Origin: Pelagibius sp036570545
GTDB taxonomy: Bacteria > Pseudomonadota > Alphaproteobacteria > Kiloniellales > Kiloniellaceae
Direction: 5' to 3'
Length of the DNA stretch: 19,870 nt
Assembly (NCBI GenBank): GCA_036570545.1
Contig: DATCXZ010000376.1
Coordinates: 1-19,870, forward strand
Part shown: in pieces, positions 1-6,546 of the stretch
Layout: every line of letters starts with the position of its first letter
Numbering within the stretch: the stretch's first letter is position 1
Program-made: the position numbers and the translations under genes
The notes under the pieces: generated by a model
The model's input: the letters and a program-made list of their open reading frames with translations, nothing else
Database searches by the model: none
Told to the model about the DNA's origin: nothing

Positions 1-2856
1 CGCGACGCCGCCGCGGCCGGCACCGCCGACGCGATCGGCGCCAGGGCCTACACGCTTGGCAACCACATCGCTTTCAACCGCGGGACGTTCGCCCCGGGGA
101 CCGCGGAGGGCGATCATCTGATCGCCCATGAACTCGCGCACGTCGAAGAGGAAACAGGCATGGTCCGCCGCTCGGTGCTCGACTGGCTGGGCGATCTGTT
201 TGGCAGCGGCGACGAAACCGGCGAAAGCACGGGCGAGGCGGACGCCGGGCCTGCAACAGAGGAAGTCGGACCGTCGTCCGATGAGTGGAATCCCTATACC
301 GACGAATACGCCGACCCGGAGCAAATGAGCCGCGCCCAGGCCTACATGTCCGATGGCGAACTGAACGACGCGATCGAATCTGTTCAGGACGATCTCTCCG
401 TGGCGACTTTTGACGAGTCCTTCGTCCTTCAGGAAGAGCTCGATATGCTCGAGGAAGAGGAATACCTCCGTACGCTTATAGACGCCGACGTCTCGACGCT
501 GAACGGCATGAGCGCCGGAGCGATCCAGGACGCACTCAAACTGCTCGAGGCGGCGCAGGAGGCGAACCGGCCTGATCAGGACGCCATACTCGACGCCATC
601 GACCTCTTCATGGAGAAGGAGGCCGATCCGAATAAGCCTCTGCAGCGGATCCCGACAGATGCCGCCACCGGGATCAAGCCCTACGGACTGCTGAGCGTCG
701 CAATGCTTCCGCTGCTGCCCTCGGAAGCGCGAATCCTTACCAAGGACGTGGTTCGGCGCGGCGACTACACGCTCGTTCCTCATTCCCGCATGGCGTCGGA
801 CGGGACATACGAGCTGATTTATTTCCTAGCCTACCGGAGCGGGCCGGAGGACTTCGAGTACATCGTGGGGCCGGCGTCGCTGAACGAGTTCGCTTCAAAC
901 GCGACAGAATTCCAGGAAAGGGCGGACGCGTCCGAAGAACTCCTTGCGCCGGGCAAACTCATCGACAAATACACGAGCTGGGCGAACCTGGACGAGGCCG
1001 CTCTCGGCAAGTACCTGATGAAACTCGCGGCGCGGCGGCAGCCGCGTTTCCATATGTACGTGATCTCGGTGATCGAGGCGCTCGACGACGGCGATCGGGA
1101 CGACGTCGCCGTGGGATTCTTCGAAAGCGCGAGCGACAAGCAACTCGTCTCGTTCATCGGTAGCGAAACGGGGCGTAGGGTGGTCGACCGTCTCTACGAC
1201 GAATTGGTCGGTCAGGGCGGCTACGTGGGTGGCGACGAGGAGAAGCAGGGCAAGCGCGTCGTCCACGCACGCGGGACCGGTGTCTCGGTCGAGACGTTCG
1301 AGGAAGAGGCGTCCAACGCCCTCGTCTTCCCGTTCCGAATGGGCGGATTCACAGTTTACGACGACGCTCCGATCCTTGCGAATCGCCTCGCGAACGGAAA
1401 TGTGCACGTCGAGATGCCGGTGCGCGTCCTGGGCACAGCCAAGTTTAAGGCGGAAACGAGGACGCTCCCAGACGAGGTGTTCACGACGGGCATTGAATTG
1501 CCACCCGACAAGATCGTCGGCGTGCGGTCCTACGAGGACAGCGGCGGGCTGGAATTCATCCCAGCGCTCGGGCTCATCGGTTATTCGGGCCGCGGCACCA
1601 CAAACGTCTACAACAAGATCGGCGAAGCCGCTGCCATCGGCTTGACCTTCGGCATCGGCGGCGCGGCGGCCGGGGGTGCGGGCGCCGTATCCTGGGGCAC
1701 ACGGGCATTGATGTGGATCGACCGGGCCGCCAACGCGCTGATGCTGCTCGGCATCGTCGTGAACGAACACCGAAGCTGGATCATCCAGACCTTCCCGAAC
1801 TCCGGTCCGGAATTCATCCGCGCCGTCGAGATCGCGAACAGCGCTGCGGCGATCTACGGCTTCGCCAGGCTCGCGGGGGCCGGTGTCAGCATGACGGTCA
1901 AGCTGCGAAATGCGCGGGCCCAACTGAAGAAGGAGGCCGCGGAACTGGCGCTCGACGCCGACGGTTTGGGCAAGGTTCGAAAGCTTGACGAACCTGCCGA
2001 GCAATTCCTCCGGAACATCGACGACGCGCGCGCCAATCAGGGCCTAGAGCCGATCGGGGACGGCCCCGGCACACCGTCGTCCCCGAGTGGCGGCGCCAAT
2101 GTAGAAGTCCCGGGACTAGGCAAGGTCACCGACGATACGATCGATCTGTTCAACGCCAGGAGCGGTCTGAAGGAAGCGCTGCAGGAGAATGGCCGCGCAG
2201 CAAAATTCCTCAAGCTCTGCAAGAGCCCCTGCTACCCCGAGAACGTAACGGTGGAACAGATAAAGCGGCTGGAAAGCATTCTTGAGGCGATGCCGCCGGA
2301 AATCAAGGTGAACAGCGCGAAGATCAGCGAGGCGCTGAAAGAGATGGACGAGCAGCAGATCTGGGCATTTCTGGACCACTTCGAGGAAGAAACACTTGCG
2401 CGAGCCAAAATGCTGTCGGACCTCGGATATGGCGGTGGCGGCGTGGACGATGTCGACGATCTTATCGAGGAGACCGGGCGGAGGCGAGCGAACGTACGTG
2501 GGACCGGCGAAAGCCCTGGCCAGGCCCTTGGGACCGCCCTGAAAGCTGCAGGGGAAAAACCGCCCGGTCCCGGATATCACGCGCACCACATCGTTCCGAA
2601 GTCCGCGAGAAAACTGATCGAAAAACTGCTCGAACGGACCGGAATCAAACAGAATTCCGCGCTGAACGGCGTGTGGCTCCCGGAGAATGCTCTCGTTGCC
2701 AACGAGTACGGCAGCCTGCTGCACCTGGATTACATCCATAGGAATCACGCTGGCTACATCAAACAAGTCGAACGCCGGTTGCTCGGCGCCGACGACATGG
2801 CCGCCGAACTCGGGCGGATCAAACGGGAAATGTACGACGGCGTTTTCAGATACTGA
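1..2856 (+). CDS. DUF4157 polymorphic toxin with C-terminal AHH nuclease domain (5' partial)
   Basis: The frame is open from the first base, so the gene starts upstream; an internal ATG at 160 is not the true start. The first 55 or so codons match the DUF4157 core: an ADAIGARAYTLGNHIAF stretch, then APGTAEGDHLIAHELAH with an HExxH zincin motif at window residues 43-47. DUF4157 is known as an N-terminal module of toxins loaded into extracellular contractile injection systems. A long acidic middle region follows, then a Gly/Ala-rich hydrophobic stretch (about 1621-1770) that could insert in or cross a membrane. The last 100 residues carry AHHIVP (2581-2598), then NSALNGVWLP and a later HAGY, the pattern of AHH nucleases of the HNH/Endo VII group. 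Inference: a secreted DNA- or RNA-cutting effector. 951 residues are visible. Whether eCIS structural genes lie upstream cannot be seen. Confidence is high for both terminal domains and lower for the delivery route. Confidence 0.88.
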   Translation, partial: RDAAAAGTADAIGARAYTLGNHIAFNRGTFAPGTAEGDHLIAHELAHVEEETGMVRRSVLDWLGDLFGSGDETGESTGEADAGPATEEVGPSSDEWNPYTDEYADPEQMSRAQAYMSDGELNDAIESVQDDLSVATFDESFVLQEELDMLEEEEYLRTLIDADVSTLNGMSAGAIQDALKLLEAAQEANRPDQDAILDAIDLFMEKEADPNKPLQRIPTDAATGIKPYGLLSVAMLPLLPSEARILTKDVVRRGDYTLVPHSRMASDGTYELIYFLAYRSGPEDFEYIVGPASLNEFASNATEFQERADASEELLAPGKLIDKYTSWANLDEAALGKYLMKLAARRQPRFHMYVISVIEALDDGDRDDVAVGFFESASDKQLVSFIGSETGRRVVDRLYDELVGQGGYVGGDEEKQGKRVVHARGTGVSVETFEEEASNALVFPFRMGGFTVYDDAPILANRLANGNVHVEMPVRVLGTAKFKAETRTLPDEVFTTGIELPPDKIVGVRSYEDSGGLEFIPALGLIGYSGRGTTNVYNKIGEAAAIGLTFGIGGAAAGGAGAVSWGTRALMWIDRAANALMLLGIVVNEHRSWIIQTFPNSGPEFIRAVEIANSAAAIYGFARLAGAGVSMTVKLRNARAQLKKEAAELALDADGLGKVRKLDEPAEQFLRNIDDARANQGLEPIGDGPGTPSSPSGGANVEVPGLGKVTDDTIDLFNARSGLKEALQENGRAAKFLKLCKSPCYPENVTVEQIKRLESILEAMPPEIKVNSAKISEALKEMDEQQIWAFLDHFEEETLARAKMLSDLGYGGGGVDDVDDLIEETGRRRANVRGTGESPGQALGTALKAAGEKPPGPGYHAHHIVPKSARKLIEKLLERTGIKQNSALNGVWLPENALVANEYGSLLHLDYIHRNHAGYIKQVERRLLGADDMAAELGRIKREMYDGVFRY

Positions 2857-2979
2857 CCGCCGGCCAATTGCACGCGGCTCGGCTCCGGTTTTGACACTGG
2901 AAGCTCAAGTCGCGGCCTAGGGATCACCGCATTTTACCTGAACCGATCGCATTGGTGCCATACCAGAAGGAGGATCGAG

Positions 2980-3879
2980 ATGACCACTGAATCTGAAAAC
3001 AAGAACGGTGAAACGAAGGAATCCTTCACCGAGAAGCTCCAGGCGCACAAGAGCGAAGCCAGCGCCCCGCCGCCGACAGAGGCGAAGGCCGCCTTGGGCA
3101 AGGCGCTCGCCGCTGTCGAGCGGGCCTACATGGAGTTCCCCGGCATCCGCGCAGCCTACGCCGCGCAATACCCGTTGTTCATCGGGTCTATCTACAAGGC
3201 CGCGCGCGATCAGCACGATGAGGCCAAGAGCGCGATCGACGACAGCGACGAGATCGCGGAAGAGCTGAAGACGGAGATAGCGGATCTCCAGAAGACCTAC
3301 GGCAAACGCGCCTATACCTCCAAGACCACCAGGCACTCGTCCATCGAGGAACTCGACAAGACGCGCTCGCCGCTTGCTGCCGCAGAGGGCAAGGTCGCCG
3401 AGGCCCAGGCAGAGCTCGACAAGGCGAAGGCATTCGAGAAACGGGCGAAGGCCTGGTTCGATGACGTCAAGAAGCTCTCCAACGACGTCAAGGCCAGCCG
3501 CGACGCTGGAAACATGCGTCTTGCCTACGCCCAGTACCTGGAACTCAAGGACGTCTTCGAGGATCGGATCCAGAAGAAATTCAGGCCCGACGCGAGCACG
3601 CCTGCCGATCCGGACTGGCTGCTCCGCAAGCTAAACGCCAGGCTGAAGGCGCTGCTCGACGCTGAATACGCCCGCTACCAGGCGAGTGCCGCCGCGGCCG
3701 ACGCCTCCGCGAATGCCAAGACCGCCGAGGCCGAGTACAAGGCTTTTGTCCAGGAGAACGGTCGCCGCACCGCCTTCCTGCGCGAGGCTCAGGACGCCCC
3801 GGCGCCGAAGGAGAGCGGCTCCACGACCAACACGACCAGTACGGCCGGTTCGACGCGGCAGACCGCGCCCGCGGAATAA
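2980..3879 (+). CDS. Coiled-coil-rich protein of unknown function downstream of the toxin
   Basis: I do not recognise a family for this 299-residue protein. It is hydrophilic and rich in Ala, Lys, Glu and Asp. Long helical, heptad-like stretches run from about residue 85 to 190 and again near 215-265, and the Ser/Thr/Pro-rich tail looks disordered. There is no signal peptide, membrane segment or cysteine. The ATG at 2980 is supported by a very strong Shine-Dalgarno (AGAAGGAGG, 2965-2973). A TTGACA hexamer at 2891-2896 could be a -35 box, but no good -10 follows it. The gene lies 123 bp after the toxin on the same strand, so an immunity, chaperone, loading or tail-associated role is possible. 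Immunity is the usual guess at this position, but the sequence does not show it. The stop is followed in the same frame by the RpoN-box ORF. Confidence 0.8.
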   Translation: MTTESENKNGETKESFTEKLQAHKSEASAPPPTEAKAALGKALAAVERAYMEFPGIRAAYAAQYPLFIGSIYKAARDQHDEAKSAIDDSDEIAEELKTEIADLQKTYGKRAYTSKTTRHSSIEELDKTRSPLAAAEGKVAEAQAELDKAKAFEKRAKAWFDDVKKLSNDVKASRDAGNMRLAYAQYLELKDVFEDRIQKKFRPDASTPADPDWLLRKLNARLKALLDAEYARYQASAAAADASANAKTAEAEYKAFVQENGRRTAFLREAQDAPAPKESGSTTNTTSTAGSTRQTAPAE

Positions 3880-3909
3880 GGTGCGGCCCGCGGTGGCCCG
3901 AACTGCGTC

Positions 3910-4104
3910 GTGTTGGCGGTAATCCGGGACAGAATCCGCGATCTCGTCGCCACGGAAGACCCCATCGCGCCGCTCGGCGACGCAGACCTATCAGAGCGTC
4001 TCCGGTCGGACGCGATAGCCGTATCGCGCCGCACCGTCGCGAAGTACCGATGGAAACGGATGCCGAACCCGGCCCTGGCGGCGCTCGCGGACCGTTACCT
4101 CTGA
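3910..4104 (+). CDS. Orphan RpoN-box (sigma-54 C-terminal DNA-binding domain) mini-protein
   Basis: This 64-residue ORF starts at GTG 3910. Its sequence resembles the C-terminal end of sigma-54: an IRDRIRDLVATEDPIAPLGD helix region, then SRRTVAKYR at about residues 39-47. That is the RpoN box, the signature that reads the -24 promoter element (family consensus ARRTVAKYR). The core-binding and activator-binding parts of sigma-54, normally over 400 residues, are absent. The tail after the box (WKRMPNPALAALADRYL) does not look like a normal RpoN end. No clear ribosome site precedes the GTG. The same frame is open back to the stop of the previous gene at 3879, so readthrough or coupling is possible. 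It may be a real small DNA-binding protein or a relic of an rpoN copy. Domain identity is fairly sure; expression is not. Confidence 0.6.
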   Translation: MLAVIRDRIRDLVATEDPIAPLGDADLSERLRSDAIAVSRRTVAKYRWKRMPNPALAALADRYL

Positions 4105-4329
4105 GCCGTCAGACCGGCCGTCCGCCATCTGCGACTGCGGGGTTACGGGCAGGACACCGCCGCCGGGGCCGAGTCCGCAGCCAAACCTGATGTATGGACA
4201 CCAGCCCTAATCGTAGATCGCTGGTAGATACTATTGCCCTAAGGGCACTATCCGTAATTGCAGATCGTCCGCATCGTCAATCGTTGATATCGTCAAGGGA
4301 GCTTTGGTGTAATTGTAGGGCAACAGCTG
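4105..4329 (+). promoter_or_regulatory. Intergenic region with sigma-70-type promoter for the activator gene
   Basis: No gene is visible here, and the second half is more AT-rich than its surroundings. TTGATA at 4284-4289 (5 of 6 to the -35 consensus) and TGTAAT at 4308-4313 (5 of 6 to the -10 consensus) are 18 bp apart. The predicted start is near 4320, only about 10 bases before the ATG at 4330, so the leader would be very short. Three ATCGTC copies (4264-4269, 4273-4278, 4289-4294) surround and overlap the -35 box and could be a repressor or autoregulatory site. That last point is inference. Confidence 0.5.
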
Positions 4330-5307
4330 ATGTCGGCTCCGTCGCCCATATTCACAAAGGCTCTCGAACGCCAGATTGAGAGGTTGGCGTCGCACGATTG
4401 CCCGGTGATAGTGACCGGCGAGACAGGGTCCGGGAAGGAGCTTGTTGTCCGCGAGATCCACCGACGGAGCGCCCGCGGCAAGCACCCGATATTTGCGCTG
4501 AACTGCGCTGCGATTCCCGCTGGGCTTGTCGAGTCCGAGTTCTTTGGACACACCCGGGGAGCCTTCACCGGCGCGATCAGCGACATGCCTGGCAAGATCC
4601 GCCTGGCGGATAAGAGCACGCTCTTCCTCGACGAAATCGGCGAGCTCGACGACCAGAACCAAGCGAAGCTTCTTAGGGTCATCGAGACAAAGGAAGTCTT
4701 CGCCGTGGGCGGTAACCGAGGTATGCGCTGCGACGTGCGGTTTATGGCCGCGACCAACCGCGACGTCTCGCCGGAGTCCGACGGGCCGCTGCGGGACGAC
4801 CTCTTCTACCGGCTCTGCGTTGGCTATGTTCACGTCCCGCCGCTCCGCGGCCGTCATGGGCAGATCCGCAAGTTGGTCAATGTCTTTGTCGCCGAGCAGA
4901 ACCACTGTCAATGCCGCCAGGTCGTCGGCTTCGACGCCCGCGCACTTGAGCTTCTTCTGGAGTACGACTGGCCCGGCAACATCCGGGAGCTGCACAACGT
5001 TGTCGAGGCGACTTTCGTCAATGCCGACGGCCCTGTCTTCCGCCTTGATGACATTCCGGACTACCACAGCACACGCATGACCCGCTCGGCCATGCACCCC
5101 CGCGCCGACGCCGCGCACCTTCTCGAGGCGCTGAAGGCGTCAAACGGCAACAAGGCGCTTGCGGCGCGGTTCCTCAAGTGCTCGCGCACGACACTTTATC
5201 GCCGCCTCGAGAAACTCCGCTCGGACGGTACTGCCGGGGTCTCCGAGGTGGCGTCAAAGGCGTTGTCAAAGCAACTCGGGCTGATGCGGGGAGGCTGTCA
5301 ACCATAG
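4330..5307 (+). CDS. Sensorless sigma-54-dependent transcription activator (AAA+ bEBP, PspF-like)
   Basis: The 325-residue protein is an NtrC-family AAA+ ATPase that remodels sigma-54 polymerase at -24/-12 promoters. Visible elements in order: Walker A GETGSGKE (30-37), the sigma-54-contacting GAFTGA loop (77-82), Walker B LFLDEIGEL (98-106), arginine-finger region LRDDLFYRL (154-162), WPGNIREL near 194-201, and a C-terminal Fis-type helix-turn-helix (about 262-286, NGNKALAARFLKCSRTTLYR). There is no receiver, GAF or PAS domain before the AAA+ module. This is the same design and about the same length as PspF, which is controlled by a partner protein instead. It lies 225 bp after the RpoN-box ORF. 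Its ribosome site is weak. Targets are unknown; the island's toxin genes are the natural guess, but no -24/-12 site is seen within 2857-4329. Confidence 0.93.
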   Translation: MSAPSPIFTKALERQIERLASHDCPVIVTGETGSGKELVVREIHRRSARGKHPIFALNCAAIPAGLVESEFFGHTRGAFTGAISDMPGKIRLADKSTLFLDEIGELDDQNQAKLLRVIETKEVFAVGGNRGMRCDVRFMAATNRDVSPESDGPLRDDLFYRLCVGYVHVPPLRGRHGQIRKLVNVFVAEQNHCQCRQVVGFDARALELLLEYDWPGNIRELHNVVEATFVNADGPVFRLDDIPDYHSTRMTRSAMHPRADAAHLLEALKASNGNKALAARFLKCSRTTLYRRLEKLRSDGTAGVSEVASKALSKQLGLMRGGCQP

Positions 5308-5341
5308 GCGCACGACCAGAACGTCTGAACCCGGGACACCC

Positions 5342-5698
5342 TCAGCTACGGCGTCGGGTCTCGGCCGTGCGCCTGCCGCCGAGGATGAAGTCGATCTCTC
5401 CCCTGTCCAGTTCCAGCTTCAGGTAGTTGCCGGGAAACTGGTAGCCATGCTCGCCCAGAAGGGCCTTCGTCGCCGGGTTCCTGGCCGGGGACAGGTCGGT
5501 GACGGCTTCGGCGTTCGAAAGGAAGATGTCGACGTCGTAACTGATGCGGTGCTCGTAGAAGACTGCAAGCGCCGTGCCGCCGCCGAAGGTCCACTTCGGC
5601 GGCTCCTTCAGCGTATCGAGCAGGCGGATCGCGTCACGCAGCAGGCCTTGCCAGTCGGAGGTCGGCCATCTCGTTGATCCAGTCGACGTTCCTGCCAT
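5342..5698 (-). pseudogene. Truncated AbiEii-like nucleotidyltransferase toxin
   Basis: The 118-residue product has the N-terminal half of the AbiEii/AbiGii nucleotidyltransferase toxin fold: FGGGTALAVFYEHR, then SYDVDIF with the paired metal-binding aspartates, then GEIDFILGG. Family members run to over 200 residues and continue with a conserved AKKL...R...RD region. Here the frame ends a few codons after GEIDFILGG in an Arg-rich tail, 34 bp from the end of the convergent activator gene. The C-terminal half is therefore missing, and there is no room for it as a frameshift. I start at ATG 5698, not the TTG at 5701, because GGAGGG (5705-5710) sits 6 bases upstream. The start lies 65 bp inside the antitoxin gene, so translation is probably coupled. 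It is either a dead toxin remnant or a minimal nucleotidyltransferase. Confidence 0.75.
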
Positions 5699-6095
5699 CA
5701 ATCACCCTCCAATTGCGCGCCGCCCTGTGGAGGTCCTCGAAGCTGACCACGCCAGTCAGGACGATGTCGTGGATCGCCTCTTCGGAGACCTCGTCGAAGA
5801 AGGCCTCGACATGCGGACGCCACTTCGGGTCCGGGCGGTCCGTCACCAGGCAGTGCACAAGCTCCGCGGCGCTGATGGGGTATGGGCGTGGAGCGTTGAT
5901 GGTGGCCAGCACGGACCTGATCGGCTTCTCGGCCGCCGCTGCCTTCTTGAAGGCGTCCTGGAGCCTCCGGCCCAGCCCCTTCACGTCCTCTGCAACAAGG
6001 GATGGCACTTGGACCTCTATGCGCCTGATGCCGCGGCTCTCCCTTTGAATCTCCCGGTACTTCTTGACCCGACGGGCCGCCGTGCGATCTGCCAT
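5634..6095 (-). CDS. Probable antitoxin partner of the nucleotidyltransferase
   Basis: The 153-residue protein is basic at its N-terminus (MADRTAARRVKKYREIQ), followed by RRIEVQVPSLVAEDVKGLGR. That could form a ribbon-helix-helix DNA-binding unit (a beta strand with alternating residues, then a helix). The C-terminal part has no motif I recognise. I chose ATG 6095 over the upstream start at 6122 because GGAGGG precedes it and a perfect inverted repeat lies just beyond. It is first in a two-gene minus-strand unit and overlaps the nucleotidyltransferase by 65 bp, the usual order of AbiE-type toxin-antitoxin pairs (antitoxin first). The antitoxin role rests on this context and the DNA-binding look; I do not recognise the family by sequence. 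It appears intact, in contrast to its partner. Confidence 0.7.
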   Translation of the reverse strand: MADRTAARRVKKYREIQRESRGIRRIEVQVPSLVAEDVKGLGRRLQDAFKKAAAAEKPIRSVLATINAPRPYPISAAELVHCLVTDRPDPKWRPHVEAFFDEVSEEAIHDIVLTGVVSFEDLHRAARNWRVIDGRNVDWINEMADLRLARPAA

Positions 6096-6124
6096 GGCTC
6101 CCTCCAAAGCTCGGCATACCATAC

Positions 6125-6163
6125 CGTAACCGGATTACGGAAGCAAGCCGTAATCCGGTTACG
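6125..6163 (-). promoter_or_regulatory. Perfect 16-bp inverted repeat, probable operator of the toxin-antitoxin pair
   Basis: CGTAACCGGATTACGG (6125-6140) and its exact reverse complement (6148-6163) are separated by 7 bases. The site ends 29 bp before the antitoxin ATG on the minus strand. Each arm is itself nearly palindromic (GTAA-CCGG-TTAC with one extra base). A site this regular next to the start codon is what a dimeric antitoxin repressor would bind for autoregulation. The binding is inference; the symmetry is seen directly. Confidence 0.7.
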
Positions 6164-6459
6164 ATCGCCAATGCTAGGGCCGCACGGATGGGAGCCAAGC
6201 ACACCCTACAGCCGCGGGTCGGCCGGAGGCTCGATGCCAAGAGCTCGGAAGAGCTTCCGCATCCAATCGGCACCCATCCAAGCTGTCGCAGAAGAGGGCA
6301 CCTGCCGGCAGAGCCAAAGCATGGTGCCAGGTTTTGCACGAACGTTTCAGGTCCAGGGCGGCCGAAAGTTGGACAGTCCCGGCGGATCAGCCGAAAAGCG
6401 TCCAACTCGTTCTTCTTTCGTGCTTGGTAAGAATGCGCGCTAAGCGCCTGATTCTAAAG
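6164..6459. other. Gene-poor stretch between the island and tRNA-Leu
   Basis: No convincing gene is seen in these 296 bases. The only candidate is a 38-residue minus-strand ORF (6322-6206) ending WMRKLFRALGIEPPADPRL, which could be the tail of a lost gene. It has no recognised family and no clear ribosome site. The right end touches the 3' end of the tRNA, so the stretch may contain an old attachment-site scar. Confidence 0.35.
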
Positions 6460-6546
6460 TGGTGCCCCTGGCCTGACTCGAACAGGCACGCCCTTGCGGG
6501 CAACAGATTTTGAGTCTGTCGCGTCTACCGATTCCGCCACAGGGGC
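6460..6546 (-). tRNA. tRNA-Leu (anticodon CAA)
   Basis: Read on the minus strand, GCCCCTG (6546-6540) pairs with CAGGGGC at the 3' end, followed by discriminator A and an encoded CCA (6462-6460). The anticodon stem ACAGA/TCTGT encloses the loop CTCAAAA, giving CAA. A long variable arm (TTGCCCGCAAGGGCG) marks it as class II, and the T arm contains GTTCGAGTC. All arms pair well and the length (87) fits leucine. The 3' end faces the accessory region at 1-6459. Confidence 0.97.

Noticed and set aside
895..2004. 369-residue minus-strand ORF opposite the toxin gene
   Set aside because: It is antisense to a well-supported coding region, Arg/Asp/His-rich without any domain, and explained by GC-rich third-position bias.
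4222..4237. TGGTAGATACTATTGC as a sigma-54 promoter for the activator gene
   Set aside because: The GG and GC pairs are 11 bases apart instead of 10, and the -24 box is poor. A sigma-70-type promoter lies closer to the gene.
4231..5118. 295-residue minus-strand ORF opposite the sigma-54 activator
   Set aside because: The plus strand carries every bEBP motif; the antisense frame shows no domain and no ribosome site.
5698..6405. 235-residue minus-strand ORF overlapping the antitoxin in another frame
   Set aside because: The composition is Arg/Gly/Pro-rich shadow sequence. The antitoxin frame has the ribosome site and operator.
5574..6443. 289-residue plus-strand ORF across the toxin-antitoxin region
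   Set aside because: It runs opposite both minus-strand genes and through the operator; it has no domain and no ribosome site.
6460..6546. Plus-strand peptide containing WCPWPDSNRHARL
   Set aside because: This is the well-known false peptide produced by reading the antisense of a tRNA-Leu gene.
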